Shown here one piece after another: positions 46,780-56,983 of a DNA stretch of 64,000 nt. The DNA is from Anaspis maculata (taxonomy: Eukaryota > Arthropoda > Insecta > Coleoptera > Scraptiidae), in assembly GCA_949128115.1 (NCBI GenBank), contig OX421965.1, forward strand, positions 51,203,257 to 51,267,256, given 5' to 3'. A program made the position numbers and the translations under genes. The notes under the pieces were generated by a model. The model was given only the letters and a program-made list of their open reading frames with translations, did not search any database and was not told the origin of the DNA. Each line of letters opens with the position of its first letter. Position 1 is the stretch's first letter.

Positions 46780-47090
46780 AAGACGAAGTTTGTCACACGA
46801 CTGTTTTTGGGGCACGACGAACGCAGTGAGGAGGGTCCCAAAGGAAGGAGTGTGACGAAACGTCTTATTAAACGAGTGCAATATATTATATTATCTATTT
46901 TACCTCAAATATTTGAAAAAAATTGGAAAATTCTAGGGGTAGCAACGCCGTTCAGTGTCATAAAAGTCGAGCGCCAGTACGACACGCGTTTGCGTGTCGA
47001 AAAGTGGCCAGTACGATACGGGACTACGGGAGTAGATAAAAATACAAGGGTTCTCTAGTTTCTTCCTAGTGGGAGCGGTACGCAAAAGCA
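46780..47090. other. short intergenic spacer with a small hairpin
   Basis: TTAAGACGAAGTTTGTCACAC and the inverted GTGTGACGAAACGTCTTA (about 46778-46868) form an imperfect stem. The remainder is GC-richer (ACACGCGTTTGCGTGT palindrome at about 46982). No gene is seen. Confidence 0.5.
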
Positions 47091-47092
47091 TA

Positions 47093-49378
47093 CCGCATTT
47101 TGGAGTGCAGTAACGAGATTTTGCATGGGCGTACTTTATACCAAGACAAGCGATTTGACCCGCAGCACTCGATATTTCGTCCCTTAGGGGGCCAATGGGG
47201 GCCCTTCAAATTTTCAAGATGCAAGAACTTTCACAAAATGATCATTGAGTATCGTCATGTAGGTCATAAGTGAAGCTTACGGGTCTATTGAAAATGTTTT
47301 CATCAAATGTCGTCGTGTCCGATTCATTCTTCACATTTGAAAAACAAATTCTTTCGCAGAGGTCAAAAAAACTGTTTTTATTTTTTCTGCTGTGCAAGGA
47401 AACGATAAATTCATATGTTTTGTTGCGTTCCAAACTAAATCGCGTTCCGTAAGCCCAAATATGAAGACAATTTTTTCGCAATATCATTTTCCCAAGAAGA
47501 GGTGACCTCTTCAGTACACTTTTTTCGACAGCATTTTTTTCAATGTTCCTAGTGGATAAGACTGTCAATTTTCGCAGATATGAGAAGCTTGAACTCTTTT
47601 CTTAGTAATTTCCATGCAACATGGCTTCAAAACACACAAGAGAGCCCTGAAACTTTTTTTTTCTGCTGGGCCGTCAAATTTCTGGCATGTTGATTTTGTT
47701 GTAGGGGAGACGCGCAAATAAATAAGATCTAGTCTAGGCGAATAAAATCTACCGGAAAATATACCTACTTACACCTAACGACTCTGCGTTTTGTTGTACT
47801 GCAATAAAACATGGCATGGAAGAATATTTTCTGTTGAAACCAAATCGCCTGCGCCTGCAGCCTGGATTGAATACTGGTCCGCGTCTCTCCTACTATAAAA
47901 TCAAAATATCGTAAGTTGGACGGCCCAGCAGAAAAAATTTTTTTTTGGGCTCCCTTGGGCGTTTTAGAGTCATGTTGCTTCGCAACTACCAGGAAAAGAG
48001 TTCGAGGTCTCCATTCCTGCAAAAATTACGAGTGATATTCAGTGGGGACATAGAAAGAAATGCTCTTGGAAAAAAGGTACTGAAGAGGTCACCACTTCTT
48101 TGAAAAATACCATTACAAGAAAAATTTCTTTATAATTAGGTTTAGGGAATGCGATTTAGTTGGGAACGCAACAGAACATATGAATTTATCGTCTCCTTGC
48201 ATAGAAGAAAAAATAAAAACAGTTTTTTTGACCTCTGCCAAAGAATTTTTTTTAAGTGTGAAGAATGAATCGGACACAACGACAATTGATGAAAATATTT
48301 TCAATAGACCCGTAAGCTTCACTTATGACATACATGACGATACTCAATGATCGTCATGTGGAACTTCTTGCATCTTGAAAATTTGGAGGACCCCCATTGG
48401 CCCCCTAAGGGACAAAATATCGAGTGCTGCGGGTCAAATCGCTTGTCTTGGTATAAAGTATGCCCATTAGGGTGGGCCGAAAAAATGAAAATTTGCCAAA
48501 TCGAAAAATAATAGTGCGGAAAACTTGTATTCGAGCTTTATAAGTATTCCTATGAAAATTTGAAAAAAATTAATTTAGGTCTTGGGGTGCCACAAAGCAC
48601 TTGAAATTTAAAAAAATTGAAATTCTTTGAATTTTTTTTTTATCTAAATCCAAGCTTTTTTTCCATTTTTTTTTTGCCGAAGGTTTGTATTGGGTCTTTG
48701 ACATTGTGTGTACAATTTTTTGTTTCAATTAGTCAAGATTTTTGGTTCTACAGGACATTAGAAACTTTTAATGTTTGAAAAAAATCCATTCATTTCAGAA
48801 AATGTCATGTAAAAATCAAAAACTTTATGATTTAAAAAAAAATAATTCAAAAAAATTGAAATTCTTTGATTTTTTTGAATTATTTTTTTTTAAATCCAGG
48901 CATTTTTTCCAATTTTTTTTTGCCGAAGGCTTGTATTGGGTCTTTGACATTGTGTGTACAATTTTTTGTTTCAATTAGTCAAGTTTTTGATTTTTACATG
49001 ACATTTTCTGAAATGAATGGATTTTTTTCAAATATTAAAAGTTTCTAATGTCCTGTAGAACCAAAAATCTTGACTAATTGAAACAAAAAATTGTACACAC
49101 AATGTCAAAGACCCAATACAAACCTTCGGCAAAAAAAAATTGGAAAAAAAGCTTGGATTCAGATAAAAAAAAAATTCAAAGAATTTCAATTTTTTTAAAT
49201 TTCAAGTGCTTTGTGGCACCCCAAGACCTAAATTAATTTTTTTCAAATTTTCATAGGAATACTTATAAAGCTCGAATACAAGTTTTCCGCACTATTATTT
49301 TTCGATTTGGCAAATTTTCATTTTTTCGGCCCACCCTAATGCCCATACCAAATCTCGTTACTGCACTCCAAAATGCAG
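47093..49378. mobile_element. fold-back element split by a hAT-like MITE
   Basis: CCGCATTTTGGAGTGCAGTA at the left pairs with CTGCACTCCAAAATGC at the right, flanked by TA (47091-47092, 49379-49380). The arms run to about 47720 and from about 47870; shared words include CTTGTCTTGGTATAAAGTA, GTGCTGCGGGTCAAATCG, CCAATGGGGG, AATTCATATG and CTGCTGGGCCGTC. The right arm is interrupted by 48468-49338. Confidence 0.7.
48468..49338. mobile_element. hAT-like MITE, 871 bp, 8-bp duplication ATGCCCAT
   Basis: It begins TAGGGTGGGCCG and ends CGGCCCACCCTA. ATGCCCAT flanks it at 48460-48467 and 49339-49346, and the host element's other arm shows the undisturbed site (ATGGGCGTA inverted). An 8-bp duplication and a YAGGG start are the hAT signature. 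The arms are about 380 bp and almost identical, which suggests a fairly recent insertion. The centre repeats poly-A/T with AATTCAAAAAA. No transposase. Confidence 0.8.
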
Positions 49379-49434
49379 TATCGATGTGTTTTTAGGTGTG
49401 TACCGCTTGCACTATCCGGGATCCGGGCTATGTA

Positions 49435-49583
49435 CAGTGGCGGACTTTGAAATCGCACTACCTCACCTCTACAAAATCAAGAAGCTGATTTTCATTGTCA
49501 TTGAGTTGTCACGACACAATGCAAATTCAATGACTGCTCGATTTGGAAGGGTGGTGTAATTTCAAAGTCCGCCACTGCCACTG
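49435..49583. mobile_element. MITE family CAGTGGCGGACTTTG, copy 1
   Basis: It begins CAGTGGCGGACTTTGAAATC and ends with the inverted CAAAGTCCGCCACTG... sequence, flanked by TA. The same element occurs at 59139-59283. CAGTG-type ends with TA duplication fit Tc1/mariner MITEs. The degenerate text at 49640-49730 (GACGACTGCTCGATTCAGAA) is probably another broken copy. Confidence 0.75.
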
Positions 49584-49869
49584 TACCTTAATGGTATTAC
49601 CGAGGGACAATGCCGAGGGTATAACCATAGGCGCTCGGCTATTTTATTTTGGGACGTCTCTGTTTAAATTGTTAAACAATACAAATTCGACGACTGCTCG
49701 ATTCAGAAGGGCGGTGAGCCGGTGAGAGAGTTCCGATTCCACCACTTTACTTTCAGACTCCGATTATGTATAATAATATATTATGGATACATCACAGTAT
49801 GGTCATTGTTCGTACAAGTGCCGCGCGACTTCCATAAATCTATCGCAGCTGACTGTACGTACGCACATG

Positions 49870-50054
49870 CGCCCGTTTCAGTTTGAAAATCAGCATGGAA
49901 GTCCGTGTGCAGGGTGTTGTTGGGTTTTGCAACAAATTCAAATCTCCCATGAAAACTGTCGAGTGAAAAGTGCCCGTGTCTTAAAATTGTGATGTATCGA
50001 CTGCTCCCCTCGACGTCCCAATTCAAAATTCCACCGGAAATGCCCGCGTTTTCG
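49870..50054 (+). promoter_or_regulatory. possible promoter and first exon of an unseen gene
   Basis: A CpG- and GC-richer island spans about 49800-50460 in otherwise AT-rich DNA. TCAGTTTG at 49878 fits an insect initiator. An ATG at 50040 in the context GGAAATGC opens MPAFS and meets a strong GTAAGT donor at 50055. No following exon was found inside the window, so this is only a candidate. Confidence 0.25.
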
Positions 50055-50059
50055 GTAAG

Positions 50060-50915
50060 TGGCCTTTGACAACAATCATTTTTCAATTTTGTTTATGTCG
50101 CTCGGTCGTCATTTGTTTATGTTTGGAAATGTCGAGTCTGCGGTCCCTTTTTCGTTTTACGCCACCACCTGGGCCGTTTTTCCGAGGCCTTCCTGCAAGG
50201 CCGCCTTTGACCCACTTCTTGCAACGTGGGATCAGTTCGGTCGGTTTAATTAAAATTGCTGCTGCTGCTTAAAAGGAAGAGGAAGGCCGGCACCGCGAAA
50301 GAGTTGGCGCAGAGTCGGCTGCGAAACAACAATAATAAAGAAAGGTCACGGCAAGTGACTGTCGCTGCTCCGAAACAGCTGACGATGACTGAGACGGCCT
50401 GCCGCGATGCGTTTGTAATAATTCATTTCCGAAACGCAAAAAACCGTGTAGCGTAGCCAAAAGCCCGTCGTGATGCTGCAGGAAAATCCGCTGGCTTGCT
50501 GCAGGAACGACGTATCTATTTCCCTAAATAATGGCCCGATTTATTTGCTCACACATCTTATTCTTTTGTTTCCGGGCTCTCTCCTCCTTATCTCTAATTC
50601 CATTCGTTTCCAGTTCACTGGTTTTATTTTCTTTTATTTGGCAATCATTTGTCTTTACGACAGTCGACTGTTATACGTACGACCAATCTTTACGCCCTTT
50701 TTCCCTTTTTCTTTGCCTTAGCCGCTGCACAAGTCAGCCCCCGGAAATCCAAACCGCGGCCTACTGCGACCGACCTCCCGCCCCGCATCGACCAACGAGA
50801 AAACGCTAACATTTCAACTTCGGTTTTTGTTCCTGCTCAGAATTTGTCATTCACATTCTCACTCATCTTTTTATTTGAGTTAGCTATGGTTACCTCATCC
50901 AACCTCCCTTTGATT
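50060..50915. other. GC-richer unique sequence, no confirmed exon
   Basis: This stretch lacks palindromic elements and has higher CpG density up to about 50460. Several open frames overlap but none shows a domain. It may be intronic or regulatory to the candidate exon on its left. Confidence 0.35.
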
Positions 50916-50919
50916 TTAA

Positions 50920-51034
50920 GGACGGAGTTGAATTAGTAAAATTAAGCGTTGCCAAATCAATCCCTGTGGGGTCTGTGCATAAACCCACAGGAATTGATTT
51001 CGCAACGCTTTATTTTACCAATTCAACTCCGCCC
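50920..51034. mobile_element. hairpin MITE with TTAA duplication, 115 bp
   Basis: TTAA flanks at 50916-50919 and 51035-51038. GGACGGAGTTGAATT pairs with AATTCAACTCCGCCC, and the stem continues through GTAAAAT, AAGCGTTGC and CCTGTGGG. A related copy lies at 62890-63145. Confidence 0.75.
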
Positions 51035-51070
51035 TTAACAGTTATATGGTGCGATTCTCTAAAAAATTAC

Positions 51071-51169
51071 ATTCCATAAAGGCTCTGTTACGCTGTTATT
51101 GTTATTACCTAGGCAACAGCCAATGCCCGACACGAATAATTTTAACACAACAGAGCGTTTATGGAATGG
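51071..51169. repeat. small imperfect hairpin
   Basis: CATTCCATAAAGGCTCTGTT on the left pairs with AACAGAGCGTTTATGGAATG on the right. The remaining loop is non-coding. Confidence 0.55.
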
Positions 51170-52931
51170 TATTTTTCACAGAACAGCACTATTCTCGGCA
51201 CTATTATTTAAATAGAAGTTTGAAGGCTCACGTGAAAATATAGTCAGTAATAATATAACAAGTGGTATGATTATCATCGATGATAATTTCGAATGGAATG
51301 AGGAATGGAATCGTGTCTGCAGATTCAACGACTGCGGAGCACTGCGGTAGCAGTTAGCTATGCCTAGTTACCTATGCGTTATATAGTCAGTATTATACTC
51401 GGTATTATACCAACTTGGTAGTATTTTTATCGACATTTTTGTACAAATTCTAGCATCCCAGTAAATCAAACGACACCCGTCTGCCGTCAGGGGATTGCGC
51501 TGTTTCTAAAGTAGACGCCCTTGAAAGATGCAATAATGACGTTCAACAAATAATGCCTATGCATGCACTTGCACATGGATGCTTGAAATTTACTCTGATA
51601 GTTGACGTGGTAGGTAGCTAATTAGCTAGAGCCTAGTAGCTCAATGTGAACTTTTTCTGGTTCGTAAACGTGCCGGCAAAAATATTTAACCGCTAAAATA
51701 CGAGCGGATGCCAGCCTTGATCAGCTTGGCTCAAGTTGAAGTAGTGCCAAGCCTCGCAAAAAGTGACAAAATGCACCCAATCCAATCGACTTGAACTGCT
51801 TCCGATTTGACTGACAATCCTAATTTTTGACTGCATTCCAAGCAGAGCAACTCAATCGGATTTTCGTCTCGTCTTCCATGAACTTGAAGTGGAATAGTTG
51901 TTGTATAAATTGGAGTAAGTAGAGCTAAAAGTCTTTCCACAAGGTTTTTTTATTTTTCTTGTGGAAAAACTTTAAGCTCTACTCCATTTTTCCCCTGATT
52001 TAGTTGGAATGCTTGTTGAATGCATAAATAAATGTGTGTCGCATAGCACGTAAACTACGAATGATGGTGCCGACCCCATGCGATGTTGATGGTGATCGTC
52101 AAAAATCCATACCCTTTGTCAGAAATGAAGAACAGAAAAAAAATGCGGATTATTCAGTAGTTTTCGAGATTTCGATAAATGTATAAAGCACCACTTCGCA
52201 AAGGGTATGAACAATGCATACACCCAAGCAACAACAACTGTCACACACCAAACACCGAGCGGAAAGATGAAAGACCGGATTTAAACTTCGGAATGATACA
52301 GAGTTAAATGCCGAACACGAAACGGGAGTACCTGCCTGACATGGTGCAATTTAGCAGGAACGCTCCCGCACTCCCAAGAAAAATGGCTACTCCATCGAGT
52401 CCAACATCAGATAGCGAGAACAGTGAAATGGAATAGCAATTGATGTGAGCACAAATCGCAGTGTTCCCACCCTGTTCAACTTCAAATTTTATCACGAATA
52501 GAATCGTAGTAGAATGAGTACTGTAAACTTTGTGGTTGAACTCTACCCTCGACTCTACTTTTGTGACACCGGACCTGCATAAGTCAGAAGGGGTCAATTT
52601 TGATCCCAGAGCATGTTTTCTTGGTTAATTTGGGAACCATCTGAGATTTTTTGTATGGTTATTTTCGTATTGGAGTTTTATTAAATGCTTCATAACCCCA
52701 ATTTTTCGCAATTGGATCGTCCTGAATATGGATATGGCACTAGAAATGTTTTGTTTCTCTGATGCCTGCCCAATTTTGTCCGGATTTTACCATATAAAAT
52801 GCGAAAAACCACTTGATAAACATAACAAAATTGTGGCTTCAAGGGTGGCTTATAAGAAACGTGATGACACTCTAGCCTAGTAGGTAGTAGGTACAGGTGA
52901 GATTTTTTAAAAATCTCACTTGCTTCTATAT
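51170..52931. other. intergenic stretch with one small hairpin
   Basis: A hairpin at 51911-51987 pairs TGGAGTAAGTAGAGCT and CTTTCCACAAG with CTTGTGGAAAAACTT and AGCTCTACTCCA. Otherwise no gene or element is recognised. A reverse-strand frame at 52304-52597 has no known domain. Confidence 0.45.
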
Positions 52932-54517
52932 TGTTACGAGCGGCGATCCCGTACATATTGGTAAACACTCGACCTTTCTGGATCCTTCCATCCATTAGAT
53001 CGCAGTGTAGAAGTCTGGAGCGATCTGGTGCATTTTAGAGCGTTCGTGTATGCGAAACTCAATGGAGACCGAATGCCTGATCAGGGCACATCTGTCCATT
53101 TTGGCGGAGGCGCCGTCCAGAACCTGGCAGAATTATATGGGTAATGTGTACGATTATTCAGGAATGGTCTAGAAACCGCATATGCCGGACCACCATGGAA
53201 TTTGCTGGAAGTAGACAGCAAGTTCTGGAACACTATTCGCAGGTCTTATACAGGGTGTCCACGGTTCAAATGCTCTAACTGTAGGGTTGTATTCTTTGGC
53301 CAAATGCAAGAAAATTTTTCTAATAATTTTTTTTCTTTCGGGCTTCAGTTTCCAAGTTACAGGGTGTCAAAAAATTAGAAAATAATATCTTTTTTCGCTA
53401 TAGCTTAGTAACTACTATTTTCACGAAAACCAAACTTGGTACTATTGATAGACTATTAATCAGCTTTCATTTAGGGTTTACCATTACTTTGTTGAAAAGC
53501 CAGTGGCGTAGATATTAGGGTTACCCACCAATTAACCCCGGTTATCTGCACGCCACTGAGATAAAATCAATCTTTGATAACATTTTCTGATTTCCCGGAC
53601 AATGGAGTATTATACAAAATTTTTTTTTTGGTAGAATTGGAAACTACATTGAAAAATAATTGACCCGTGTTTTTTTATTCAGTCAAAAACTGTATCGTTT
53701 GGGCGCAATAAATAAATAACATCAACTAGTTCTGACGTCACAGCGAGTCACCGCCTATACTGCCTGTGTAAATGACGTCAGAAATAGGCAGAATATAGGA
53801 ATTTCGTTTATTTATTGCGGCCAAACGATACAATTTTTGGCTGAATAAAAAAATATGGGTCAGTTATTTTTCAATATAGTTTCTGATTCCATCGTAAAAA
53901 AATATTTTTTTCAAAAGTATAATACTCTATTCCAAGCCAAAAAGGTACTCTTGGTCCGAAGCTCTAAAGTCAACCATTTTCGAGAAAAACGGCATTATAT
54001 GCTGAAAAACATGAAAATCGATCATAACAATAAATTGACTGGTGAGACTTTTGTGAGCTGCAGTATTATTGAAAGGATTAAAATAACTGAAAAGAAGACT
54101 TATTAGAAATGATTACTCTTGTTCAGTATTACCCTCACTAATTACAAGATAATTTATTGAAAAATTAGTTGACAATTTTTTTTTTTAATTTTTTGACACC
54201 CTGTAACTTGGAAACTGAAGCCCGAAAAAAAAAATTCATGGGAAAATTTTTCTTGCATTTGGCCAATGAATACAACCCTACAGTTAGAGCACTTGAACCG
54301 TGGACACCCTGTATAAGGCATCAGCCGGCAGTTCGCGGCAGTATTGAATTGGAATGCGAAGTGGTAACGCAAGCGAAACAAGTGAAGTACCTGCGATATA
54401 ATTCCAAGTAGATAATTGTTGGCGTGTAGTTATTGTAGTAGTACGCAGTAATAAACAGTGTGTGTTTAAAACGATTGTCTCAGTTATATTCGAACCCGTA
54501 CGCGAAATATCGTAACA
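52932..54517 (+). mobile_element. solo LTR interrupted by a fold-back element
   Basis: It begins TGTTACGAGCGGCGATCCCG and ends TATCGTAACA, flanked by ATAT at 52928-52931 and 54518-54521. Removing the insert at 53251-54311 restores an LTR of about 525 bp colinear with 27128-27651, including the AATAAACAG polyadenylation signal near 54451. The insert lies inside the TATA box. Confidence 0.8.
53251..54311. mobile_element. fold-back element, 1061 bp, TA duplication, inserted in an LTR
   Basis: The ends CAGGGTGTCCACGGTTCAA and its inverted copy are flanked by TA (53249-53250, 54312-54313). The outer arms of about 130 bp are nearly identical and contain a second internal CAGGGTGTCAAAAAATTA motif on each side. 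An inner pair (TATCGTTTGGGCGCAATAAA and the inverted TTTATTGCGGCCAAACGATA) continues the palindrome. No transposase. Confidence 0.8.
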
Positions 54518-54524
54518 ATATTTT

Positions 54525-55515
54525 TTTTCAAAACACTTTTTTTTTTGAACGTTTTTTTACGTGTTTGTCGTGTTAATACATAAGATGTAATGACTTTTAT
54601 ATGAGTTGTATAATGGATATTACAGTTTATGTATTCAAGCTGACACTTGTCAAAATAACCTAAAAATTACAATAAAATTGCAATTTGCAATGGAAAAGAC
54701 TTATAAAATAGTGTACAATACTCGTGGCTGGTTACACAAGATACTTTCCGAAAACCACTTATGTAGCAGCCAACTCATCGTTAACTACTATTAAACAACT
54801 CCGAACCAATTTTCAATAACGAAAGGAAAACACTGCCAGTATTCGAGGGACTGTTGGAAAAGAAGATGAAATGGAGGAAATATTTTATGTTTTAATATTT
54901 ATATTCATTTTTACTATGTTTCATGTATTCATTTTTAAGAATAAAAATAGCTTATTTTAAATATTCAAAGATTTTTTTTTCATAAACATGACAATATACG
55001 AAAGATTCGAACCTCGATTCGAACCAAATTCGACAAGCAGCACACAATGAAAAAACAGAATTTAGTCTGCAATCGCAGTTTTCCACCATTCGATTTATCG
55101 GGCGCTATGAATTTCCAAGGGGATCGACTTTTCTCGAGAATTTCCGATTTATAACGGAAAGAGGTTGTATTTCGCGTTGCCTAAGTCAGTTTTCAAATGC
55201 AGCACGATTTCGGTTTTCCGGCGGTGATTTTTTTCCACAACGAAACTTGCACATTTCACTTTGAAATAACTGCATAGTTCATGCGAATCATAGTTTGAGA
55301 AAAGAGTATAATGTTTTTGTTGTAAAACTTTTCGAAATCGAACGAACACTGTTGGCGAGGTTTCCTGCCTGGAAAAATTGCATATCTCCAAGTTTTATCC
55401 CGCTAACCGATTTTTGCCTTTTTCAAACAATAGGTAATTGGTTCTTGAACATTTTCCAACAATTTTGTTTCCAATTTTCCAAGAGTTCTCCAGTGAAAAA
55501 TGCAAAACCAGCCTA
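54525..55515. other. AT-rich intergenic stretch
   Basis: No gene or element is recognised. Short poly-T tracts and open frames without domains. Confidence 0.45.
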
Positions 55516-55518
55516 TTA

Positions 55519-56981
55519 TCCTAGACAGACTGCACGTTAACGATCATTAACGTTAAATGACGGTTGCGAATTTGGGGGTGACACACTACAAATCGTAATA
55601 AGCCGATGAGCTTGCGCCGTAGTACGTAAATAAACGTGGCGATCAATTTTCCCTAAAATGTCAATGTCAAATTGTCGAATGGTCCGAAGTATTGGGCTAT
55701 TATTGTTCTTATTATCTATAATTATAATAATATTAATTTAATATTTTCGGTGAGGTGTGAGGTGGTATTTAGCTTAGATTCCATTTAATCAAGAAAGCAA
55801 TAATTATTTTATCAATGCTTGCAATGTTCACACCACACCACACCATACTATCTTTATTTGTTGACAAAATATATGTTGAATTTGTATTGAGTCGAAAGAA
55901 ATGGAGGAAAAGAAGAATAAGACACTGATGATTTAGTCAATAACCTGATCAAAATCGCATAATCCCATAGTCTAAGTAGTCTAAACAACTTTTAATTTCG
56001 CGCGGCCCTGGTTCATGTGCGCGGCTAGAAAAAGGCAAAGCAACTGACAGATGCATGTTATAATTCATTATGTTCGTATCTATCGTGTGGTCATTCTAAC
56101 TTTTTTGCAATTTTTCAACTGCTTTTGCGATTGGTATGGAATAAGAATAAGTATTTATGGAAATAAACACTTATAGGATAGGTACCCACCTACCTCACGG
56201 ATACCTACGGAAAAACCTATTCCCTCATCATCATTGATTGATCAATAAATTCGACTTTGCCAAAAATAGAGTCCCGCCAACCGCTATCCAGCTACAAGTT
56301 CGTAATGTTCGTATCATCCAACTTTTGCGAACAGGCGGTCATTTCTTACGTGAAGCGAGAAGGTTTTCCAATTTTTCGTATGTGCTTATACCTACGTGCG
56401 CGCTACGGGCACTATATACCTCCCTGTTTCACGGATACTTACGGAAACCTATCTCCTCAACAATAAATCCGACTTTGCCCAAAAATAAAGTGCCGACAAT
56501 CGATATCGTGCTGCACGTTTGCAATGTTCGTATCATCCAAATTCCGCGAATAGGTGGTCATTTCTTATGTGAAACGGGGAGCTGTCAATTTTTCGTACGA
56601 GCTTATACGTGCACGCTACGGGCATTATCTCATAATTTGGTACAAGAAATGTTGTTGCAAGAGGCAAAACACAAAATCCAGTTCCTCCATTACAGAAATA
56701 CGTATCTGACACTCTGACTCTGAATGGCGTACTGAAATGCTAGACTTGATGACAGATATCGCGATTCATTGCAGAAACGCTGGCCAATGGTATTCAAAAA
56801 TCACGGCGATGATGCACGACCACCGGCGATTATTCGGCGATTATGGTTACTCCTAGTTAATGATCATCAAGGTCCTAAATGACGTTCTAAATGATCATTA
56901 AGTAAATGACGACGTGACACACTTGTAATTTGTATCGTAATTTACGCTTAATGATCATTAAGCTTTCTAGTCTGTCAAGGG
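55519..56981. mobile_element. 1.46-kb element with ATGATCAT palindromes near both ends
   Basis: The ends TCCTAGACAGACT and the inverted AGTCTGTCAAGGG are flanked by TA (55517-55518, 56982-56983). Near the ends the palindromic words TTAACGATCATTAACG, TTAATGATCATC, AATGATCATTAAG and CTTAATGATCATTAAG recur, with GTGACACAC on both sides in opposite orientation. It carries an internal direct duplication (next entry) and no transposase. This fits the TA|CCC group. Confidence 0.6.
56183..56640. repeat. direct repeat, about 219-bp period, two and a bit copies
   Basis: CGACTTTGCC recurs at 56252 and 56471; AATGTTCGTATCATCCAA, GGTCATTTCTTA and CGCTACGGGCA also recur with the same offset, and CACGGATACCTACGG begins a partial copy at about 56195. 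The period is close to a multiple of three and a + strand frame (56238-56717) stays open through both copies, but it matches no protein I know. Confidence 0.6.
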
Positions 56982-56983
56982 TA

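Noticed and set aside
47242..48322. Matching open frames at 47242-47568 and 48113-48322
   Set aside because: They are mirror images created by the two arms of the fold-back element and have no recognised domain.
55519..56981. An origin of replication suggested by clustered ATGATCAT palindromes
   Set aside because: The palindromes sit at both ends of a unit with TA-flanked inverted termini, which is better explained as a transposable element.
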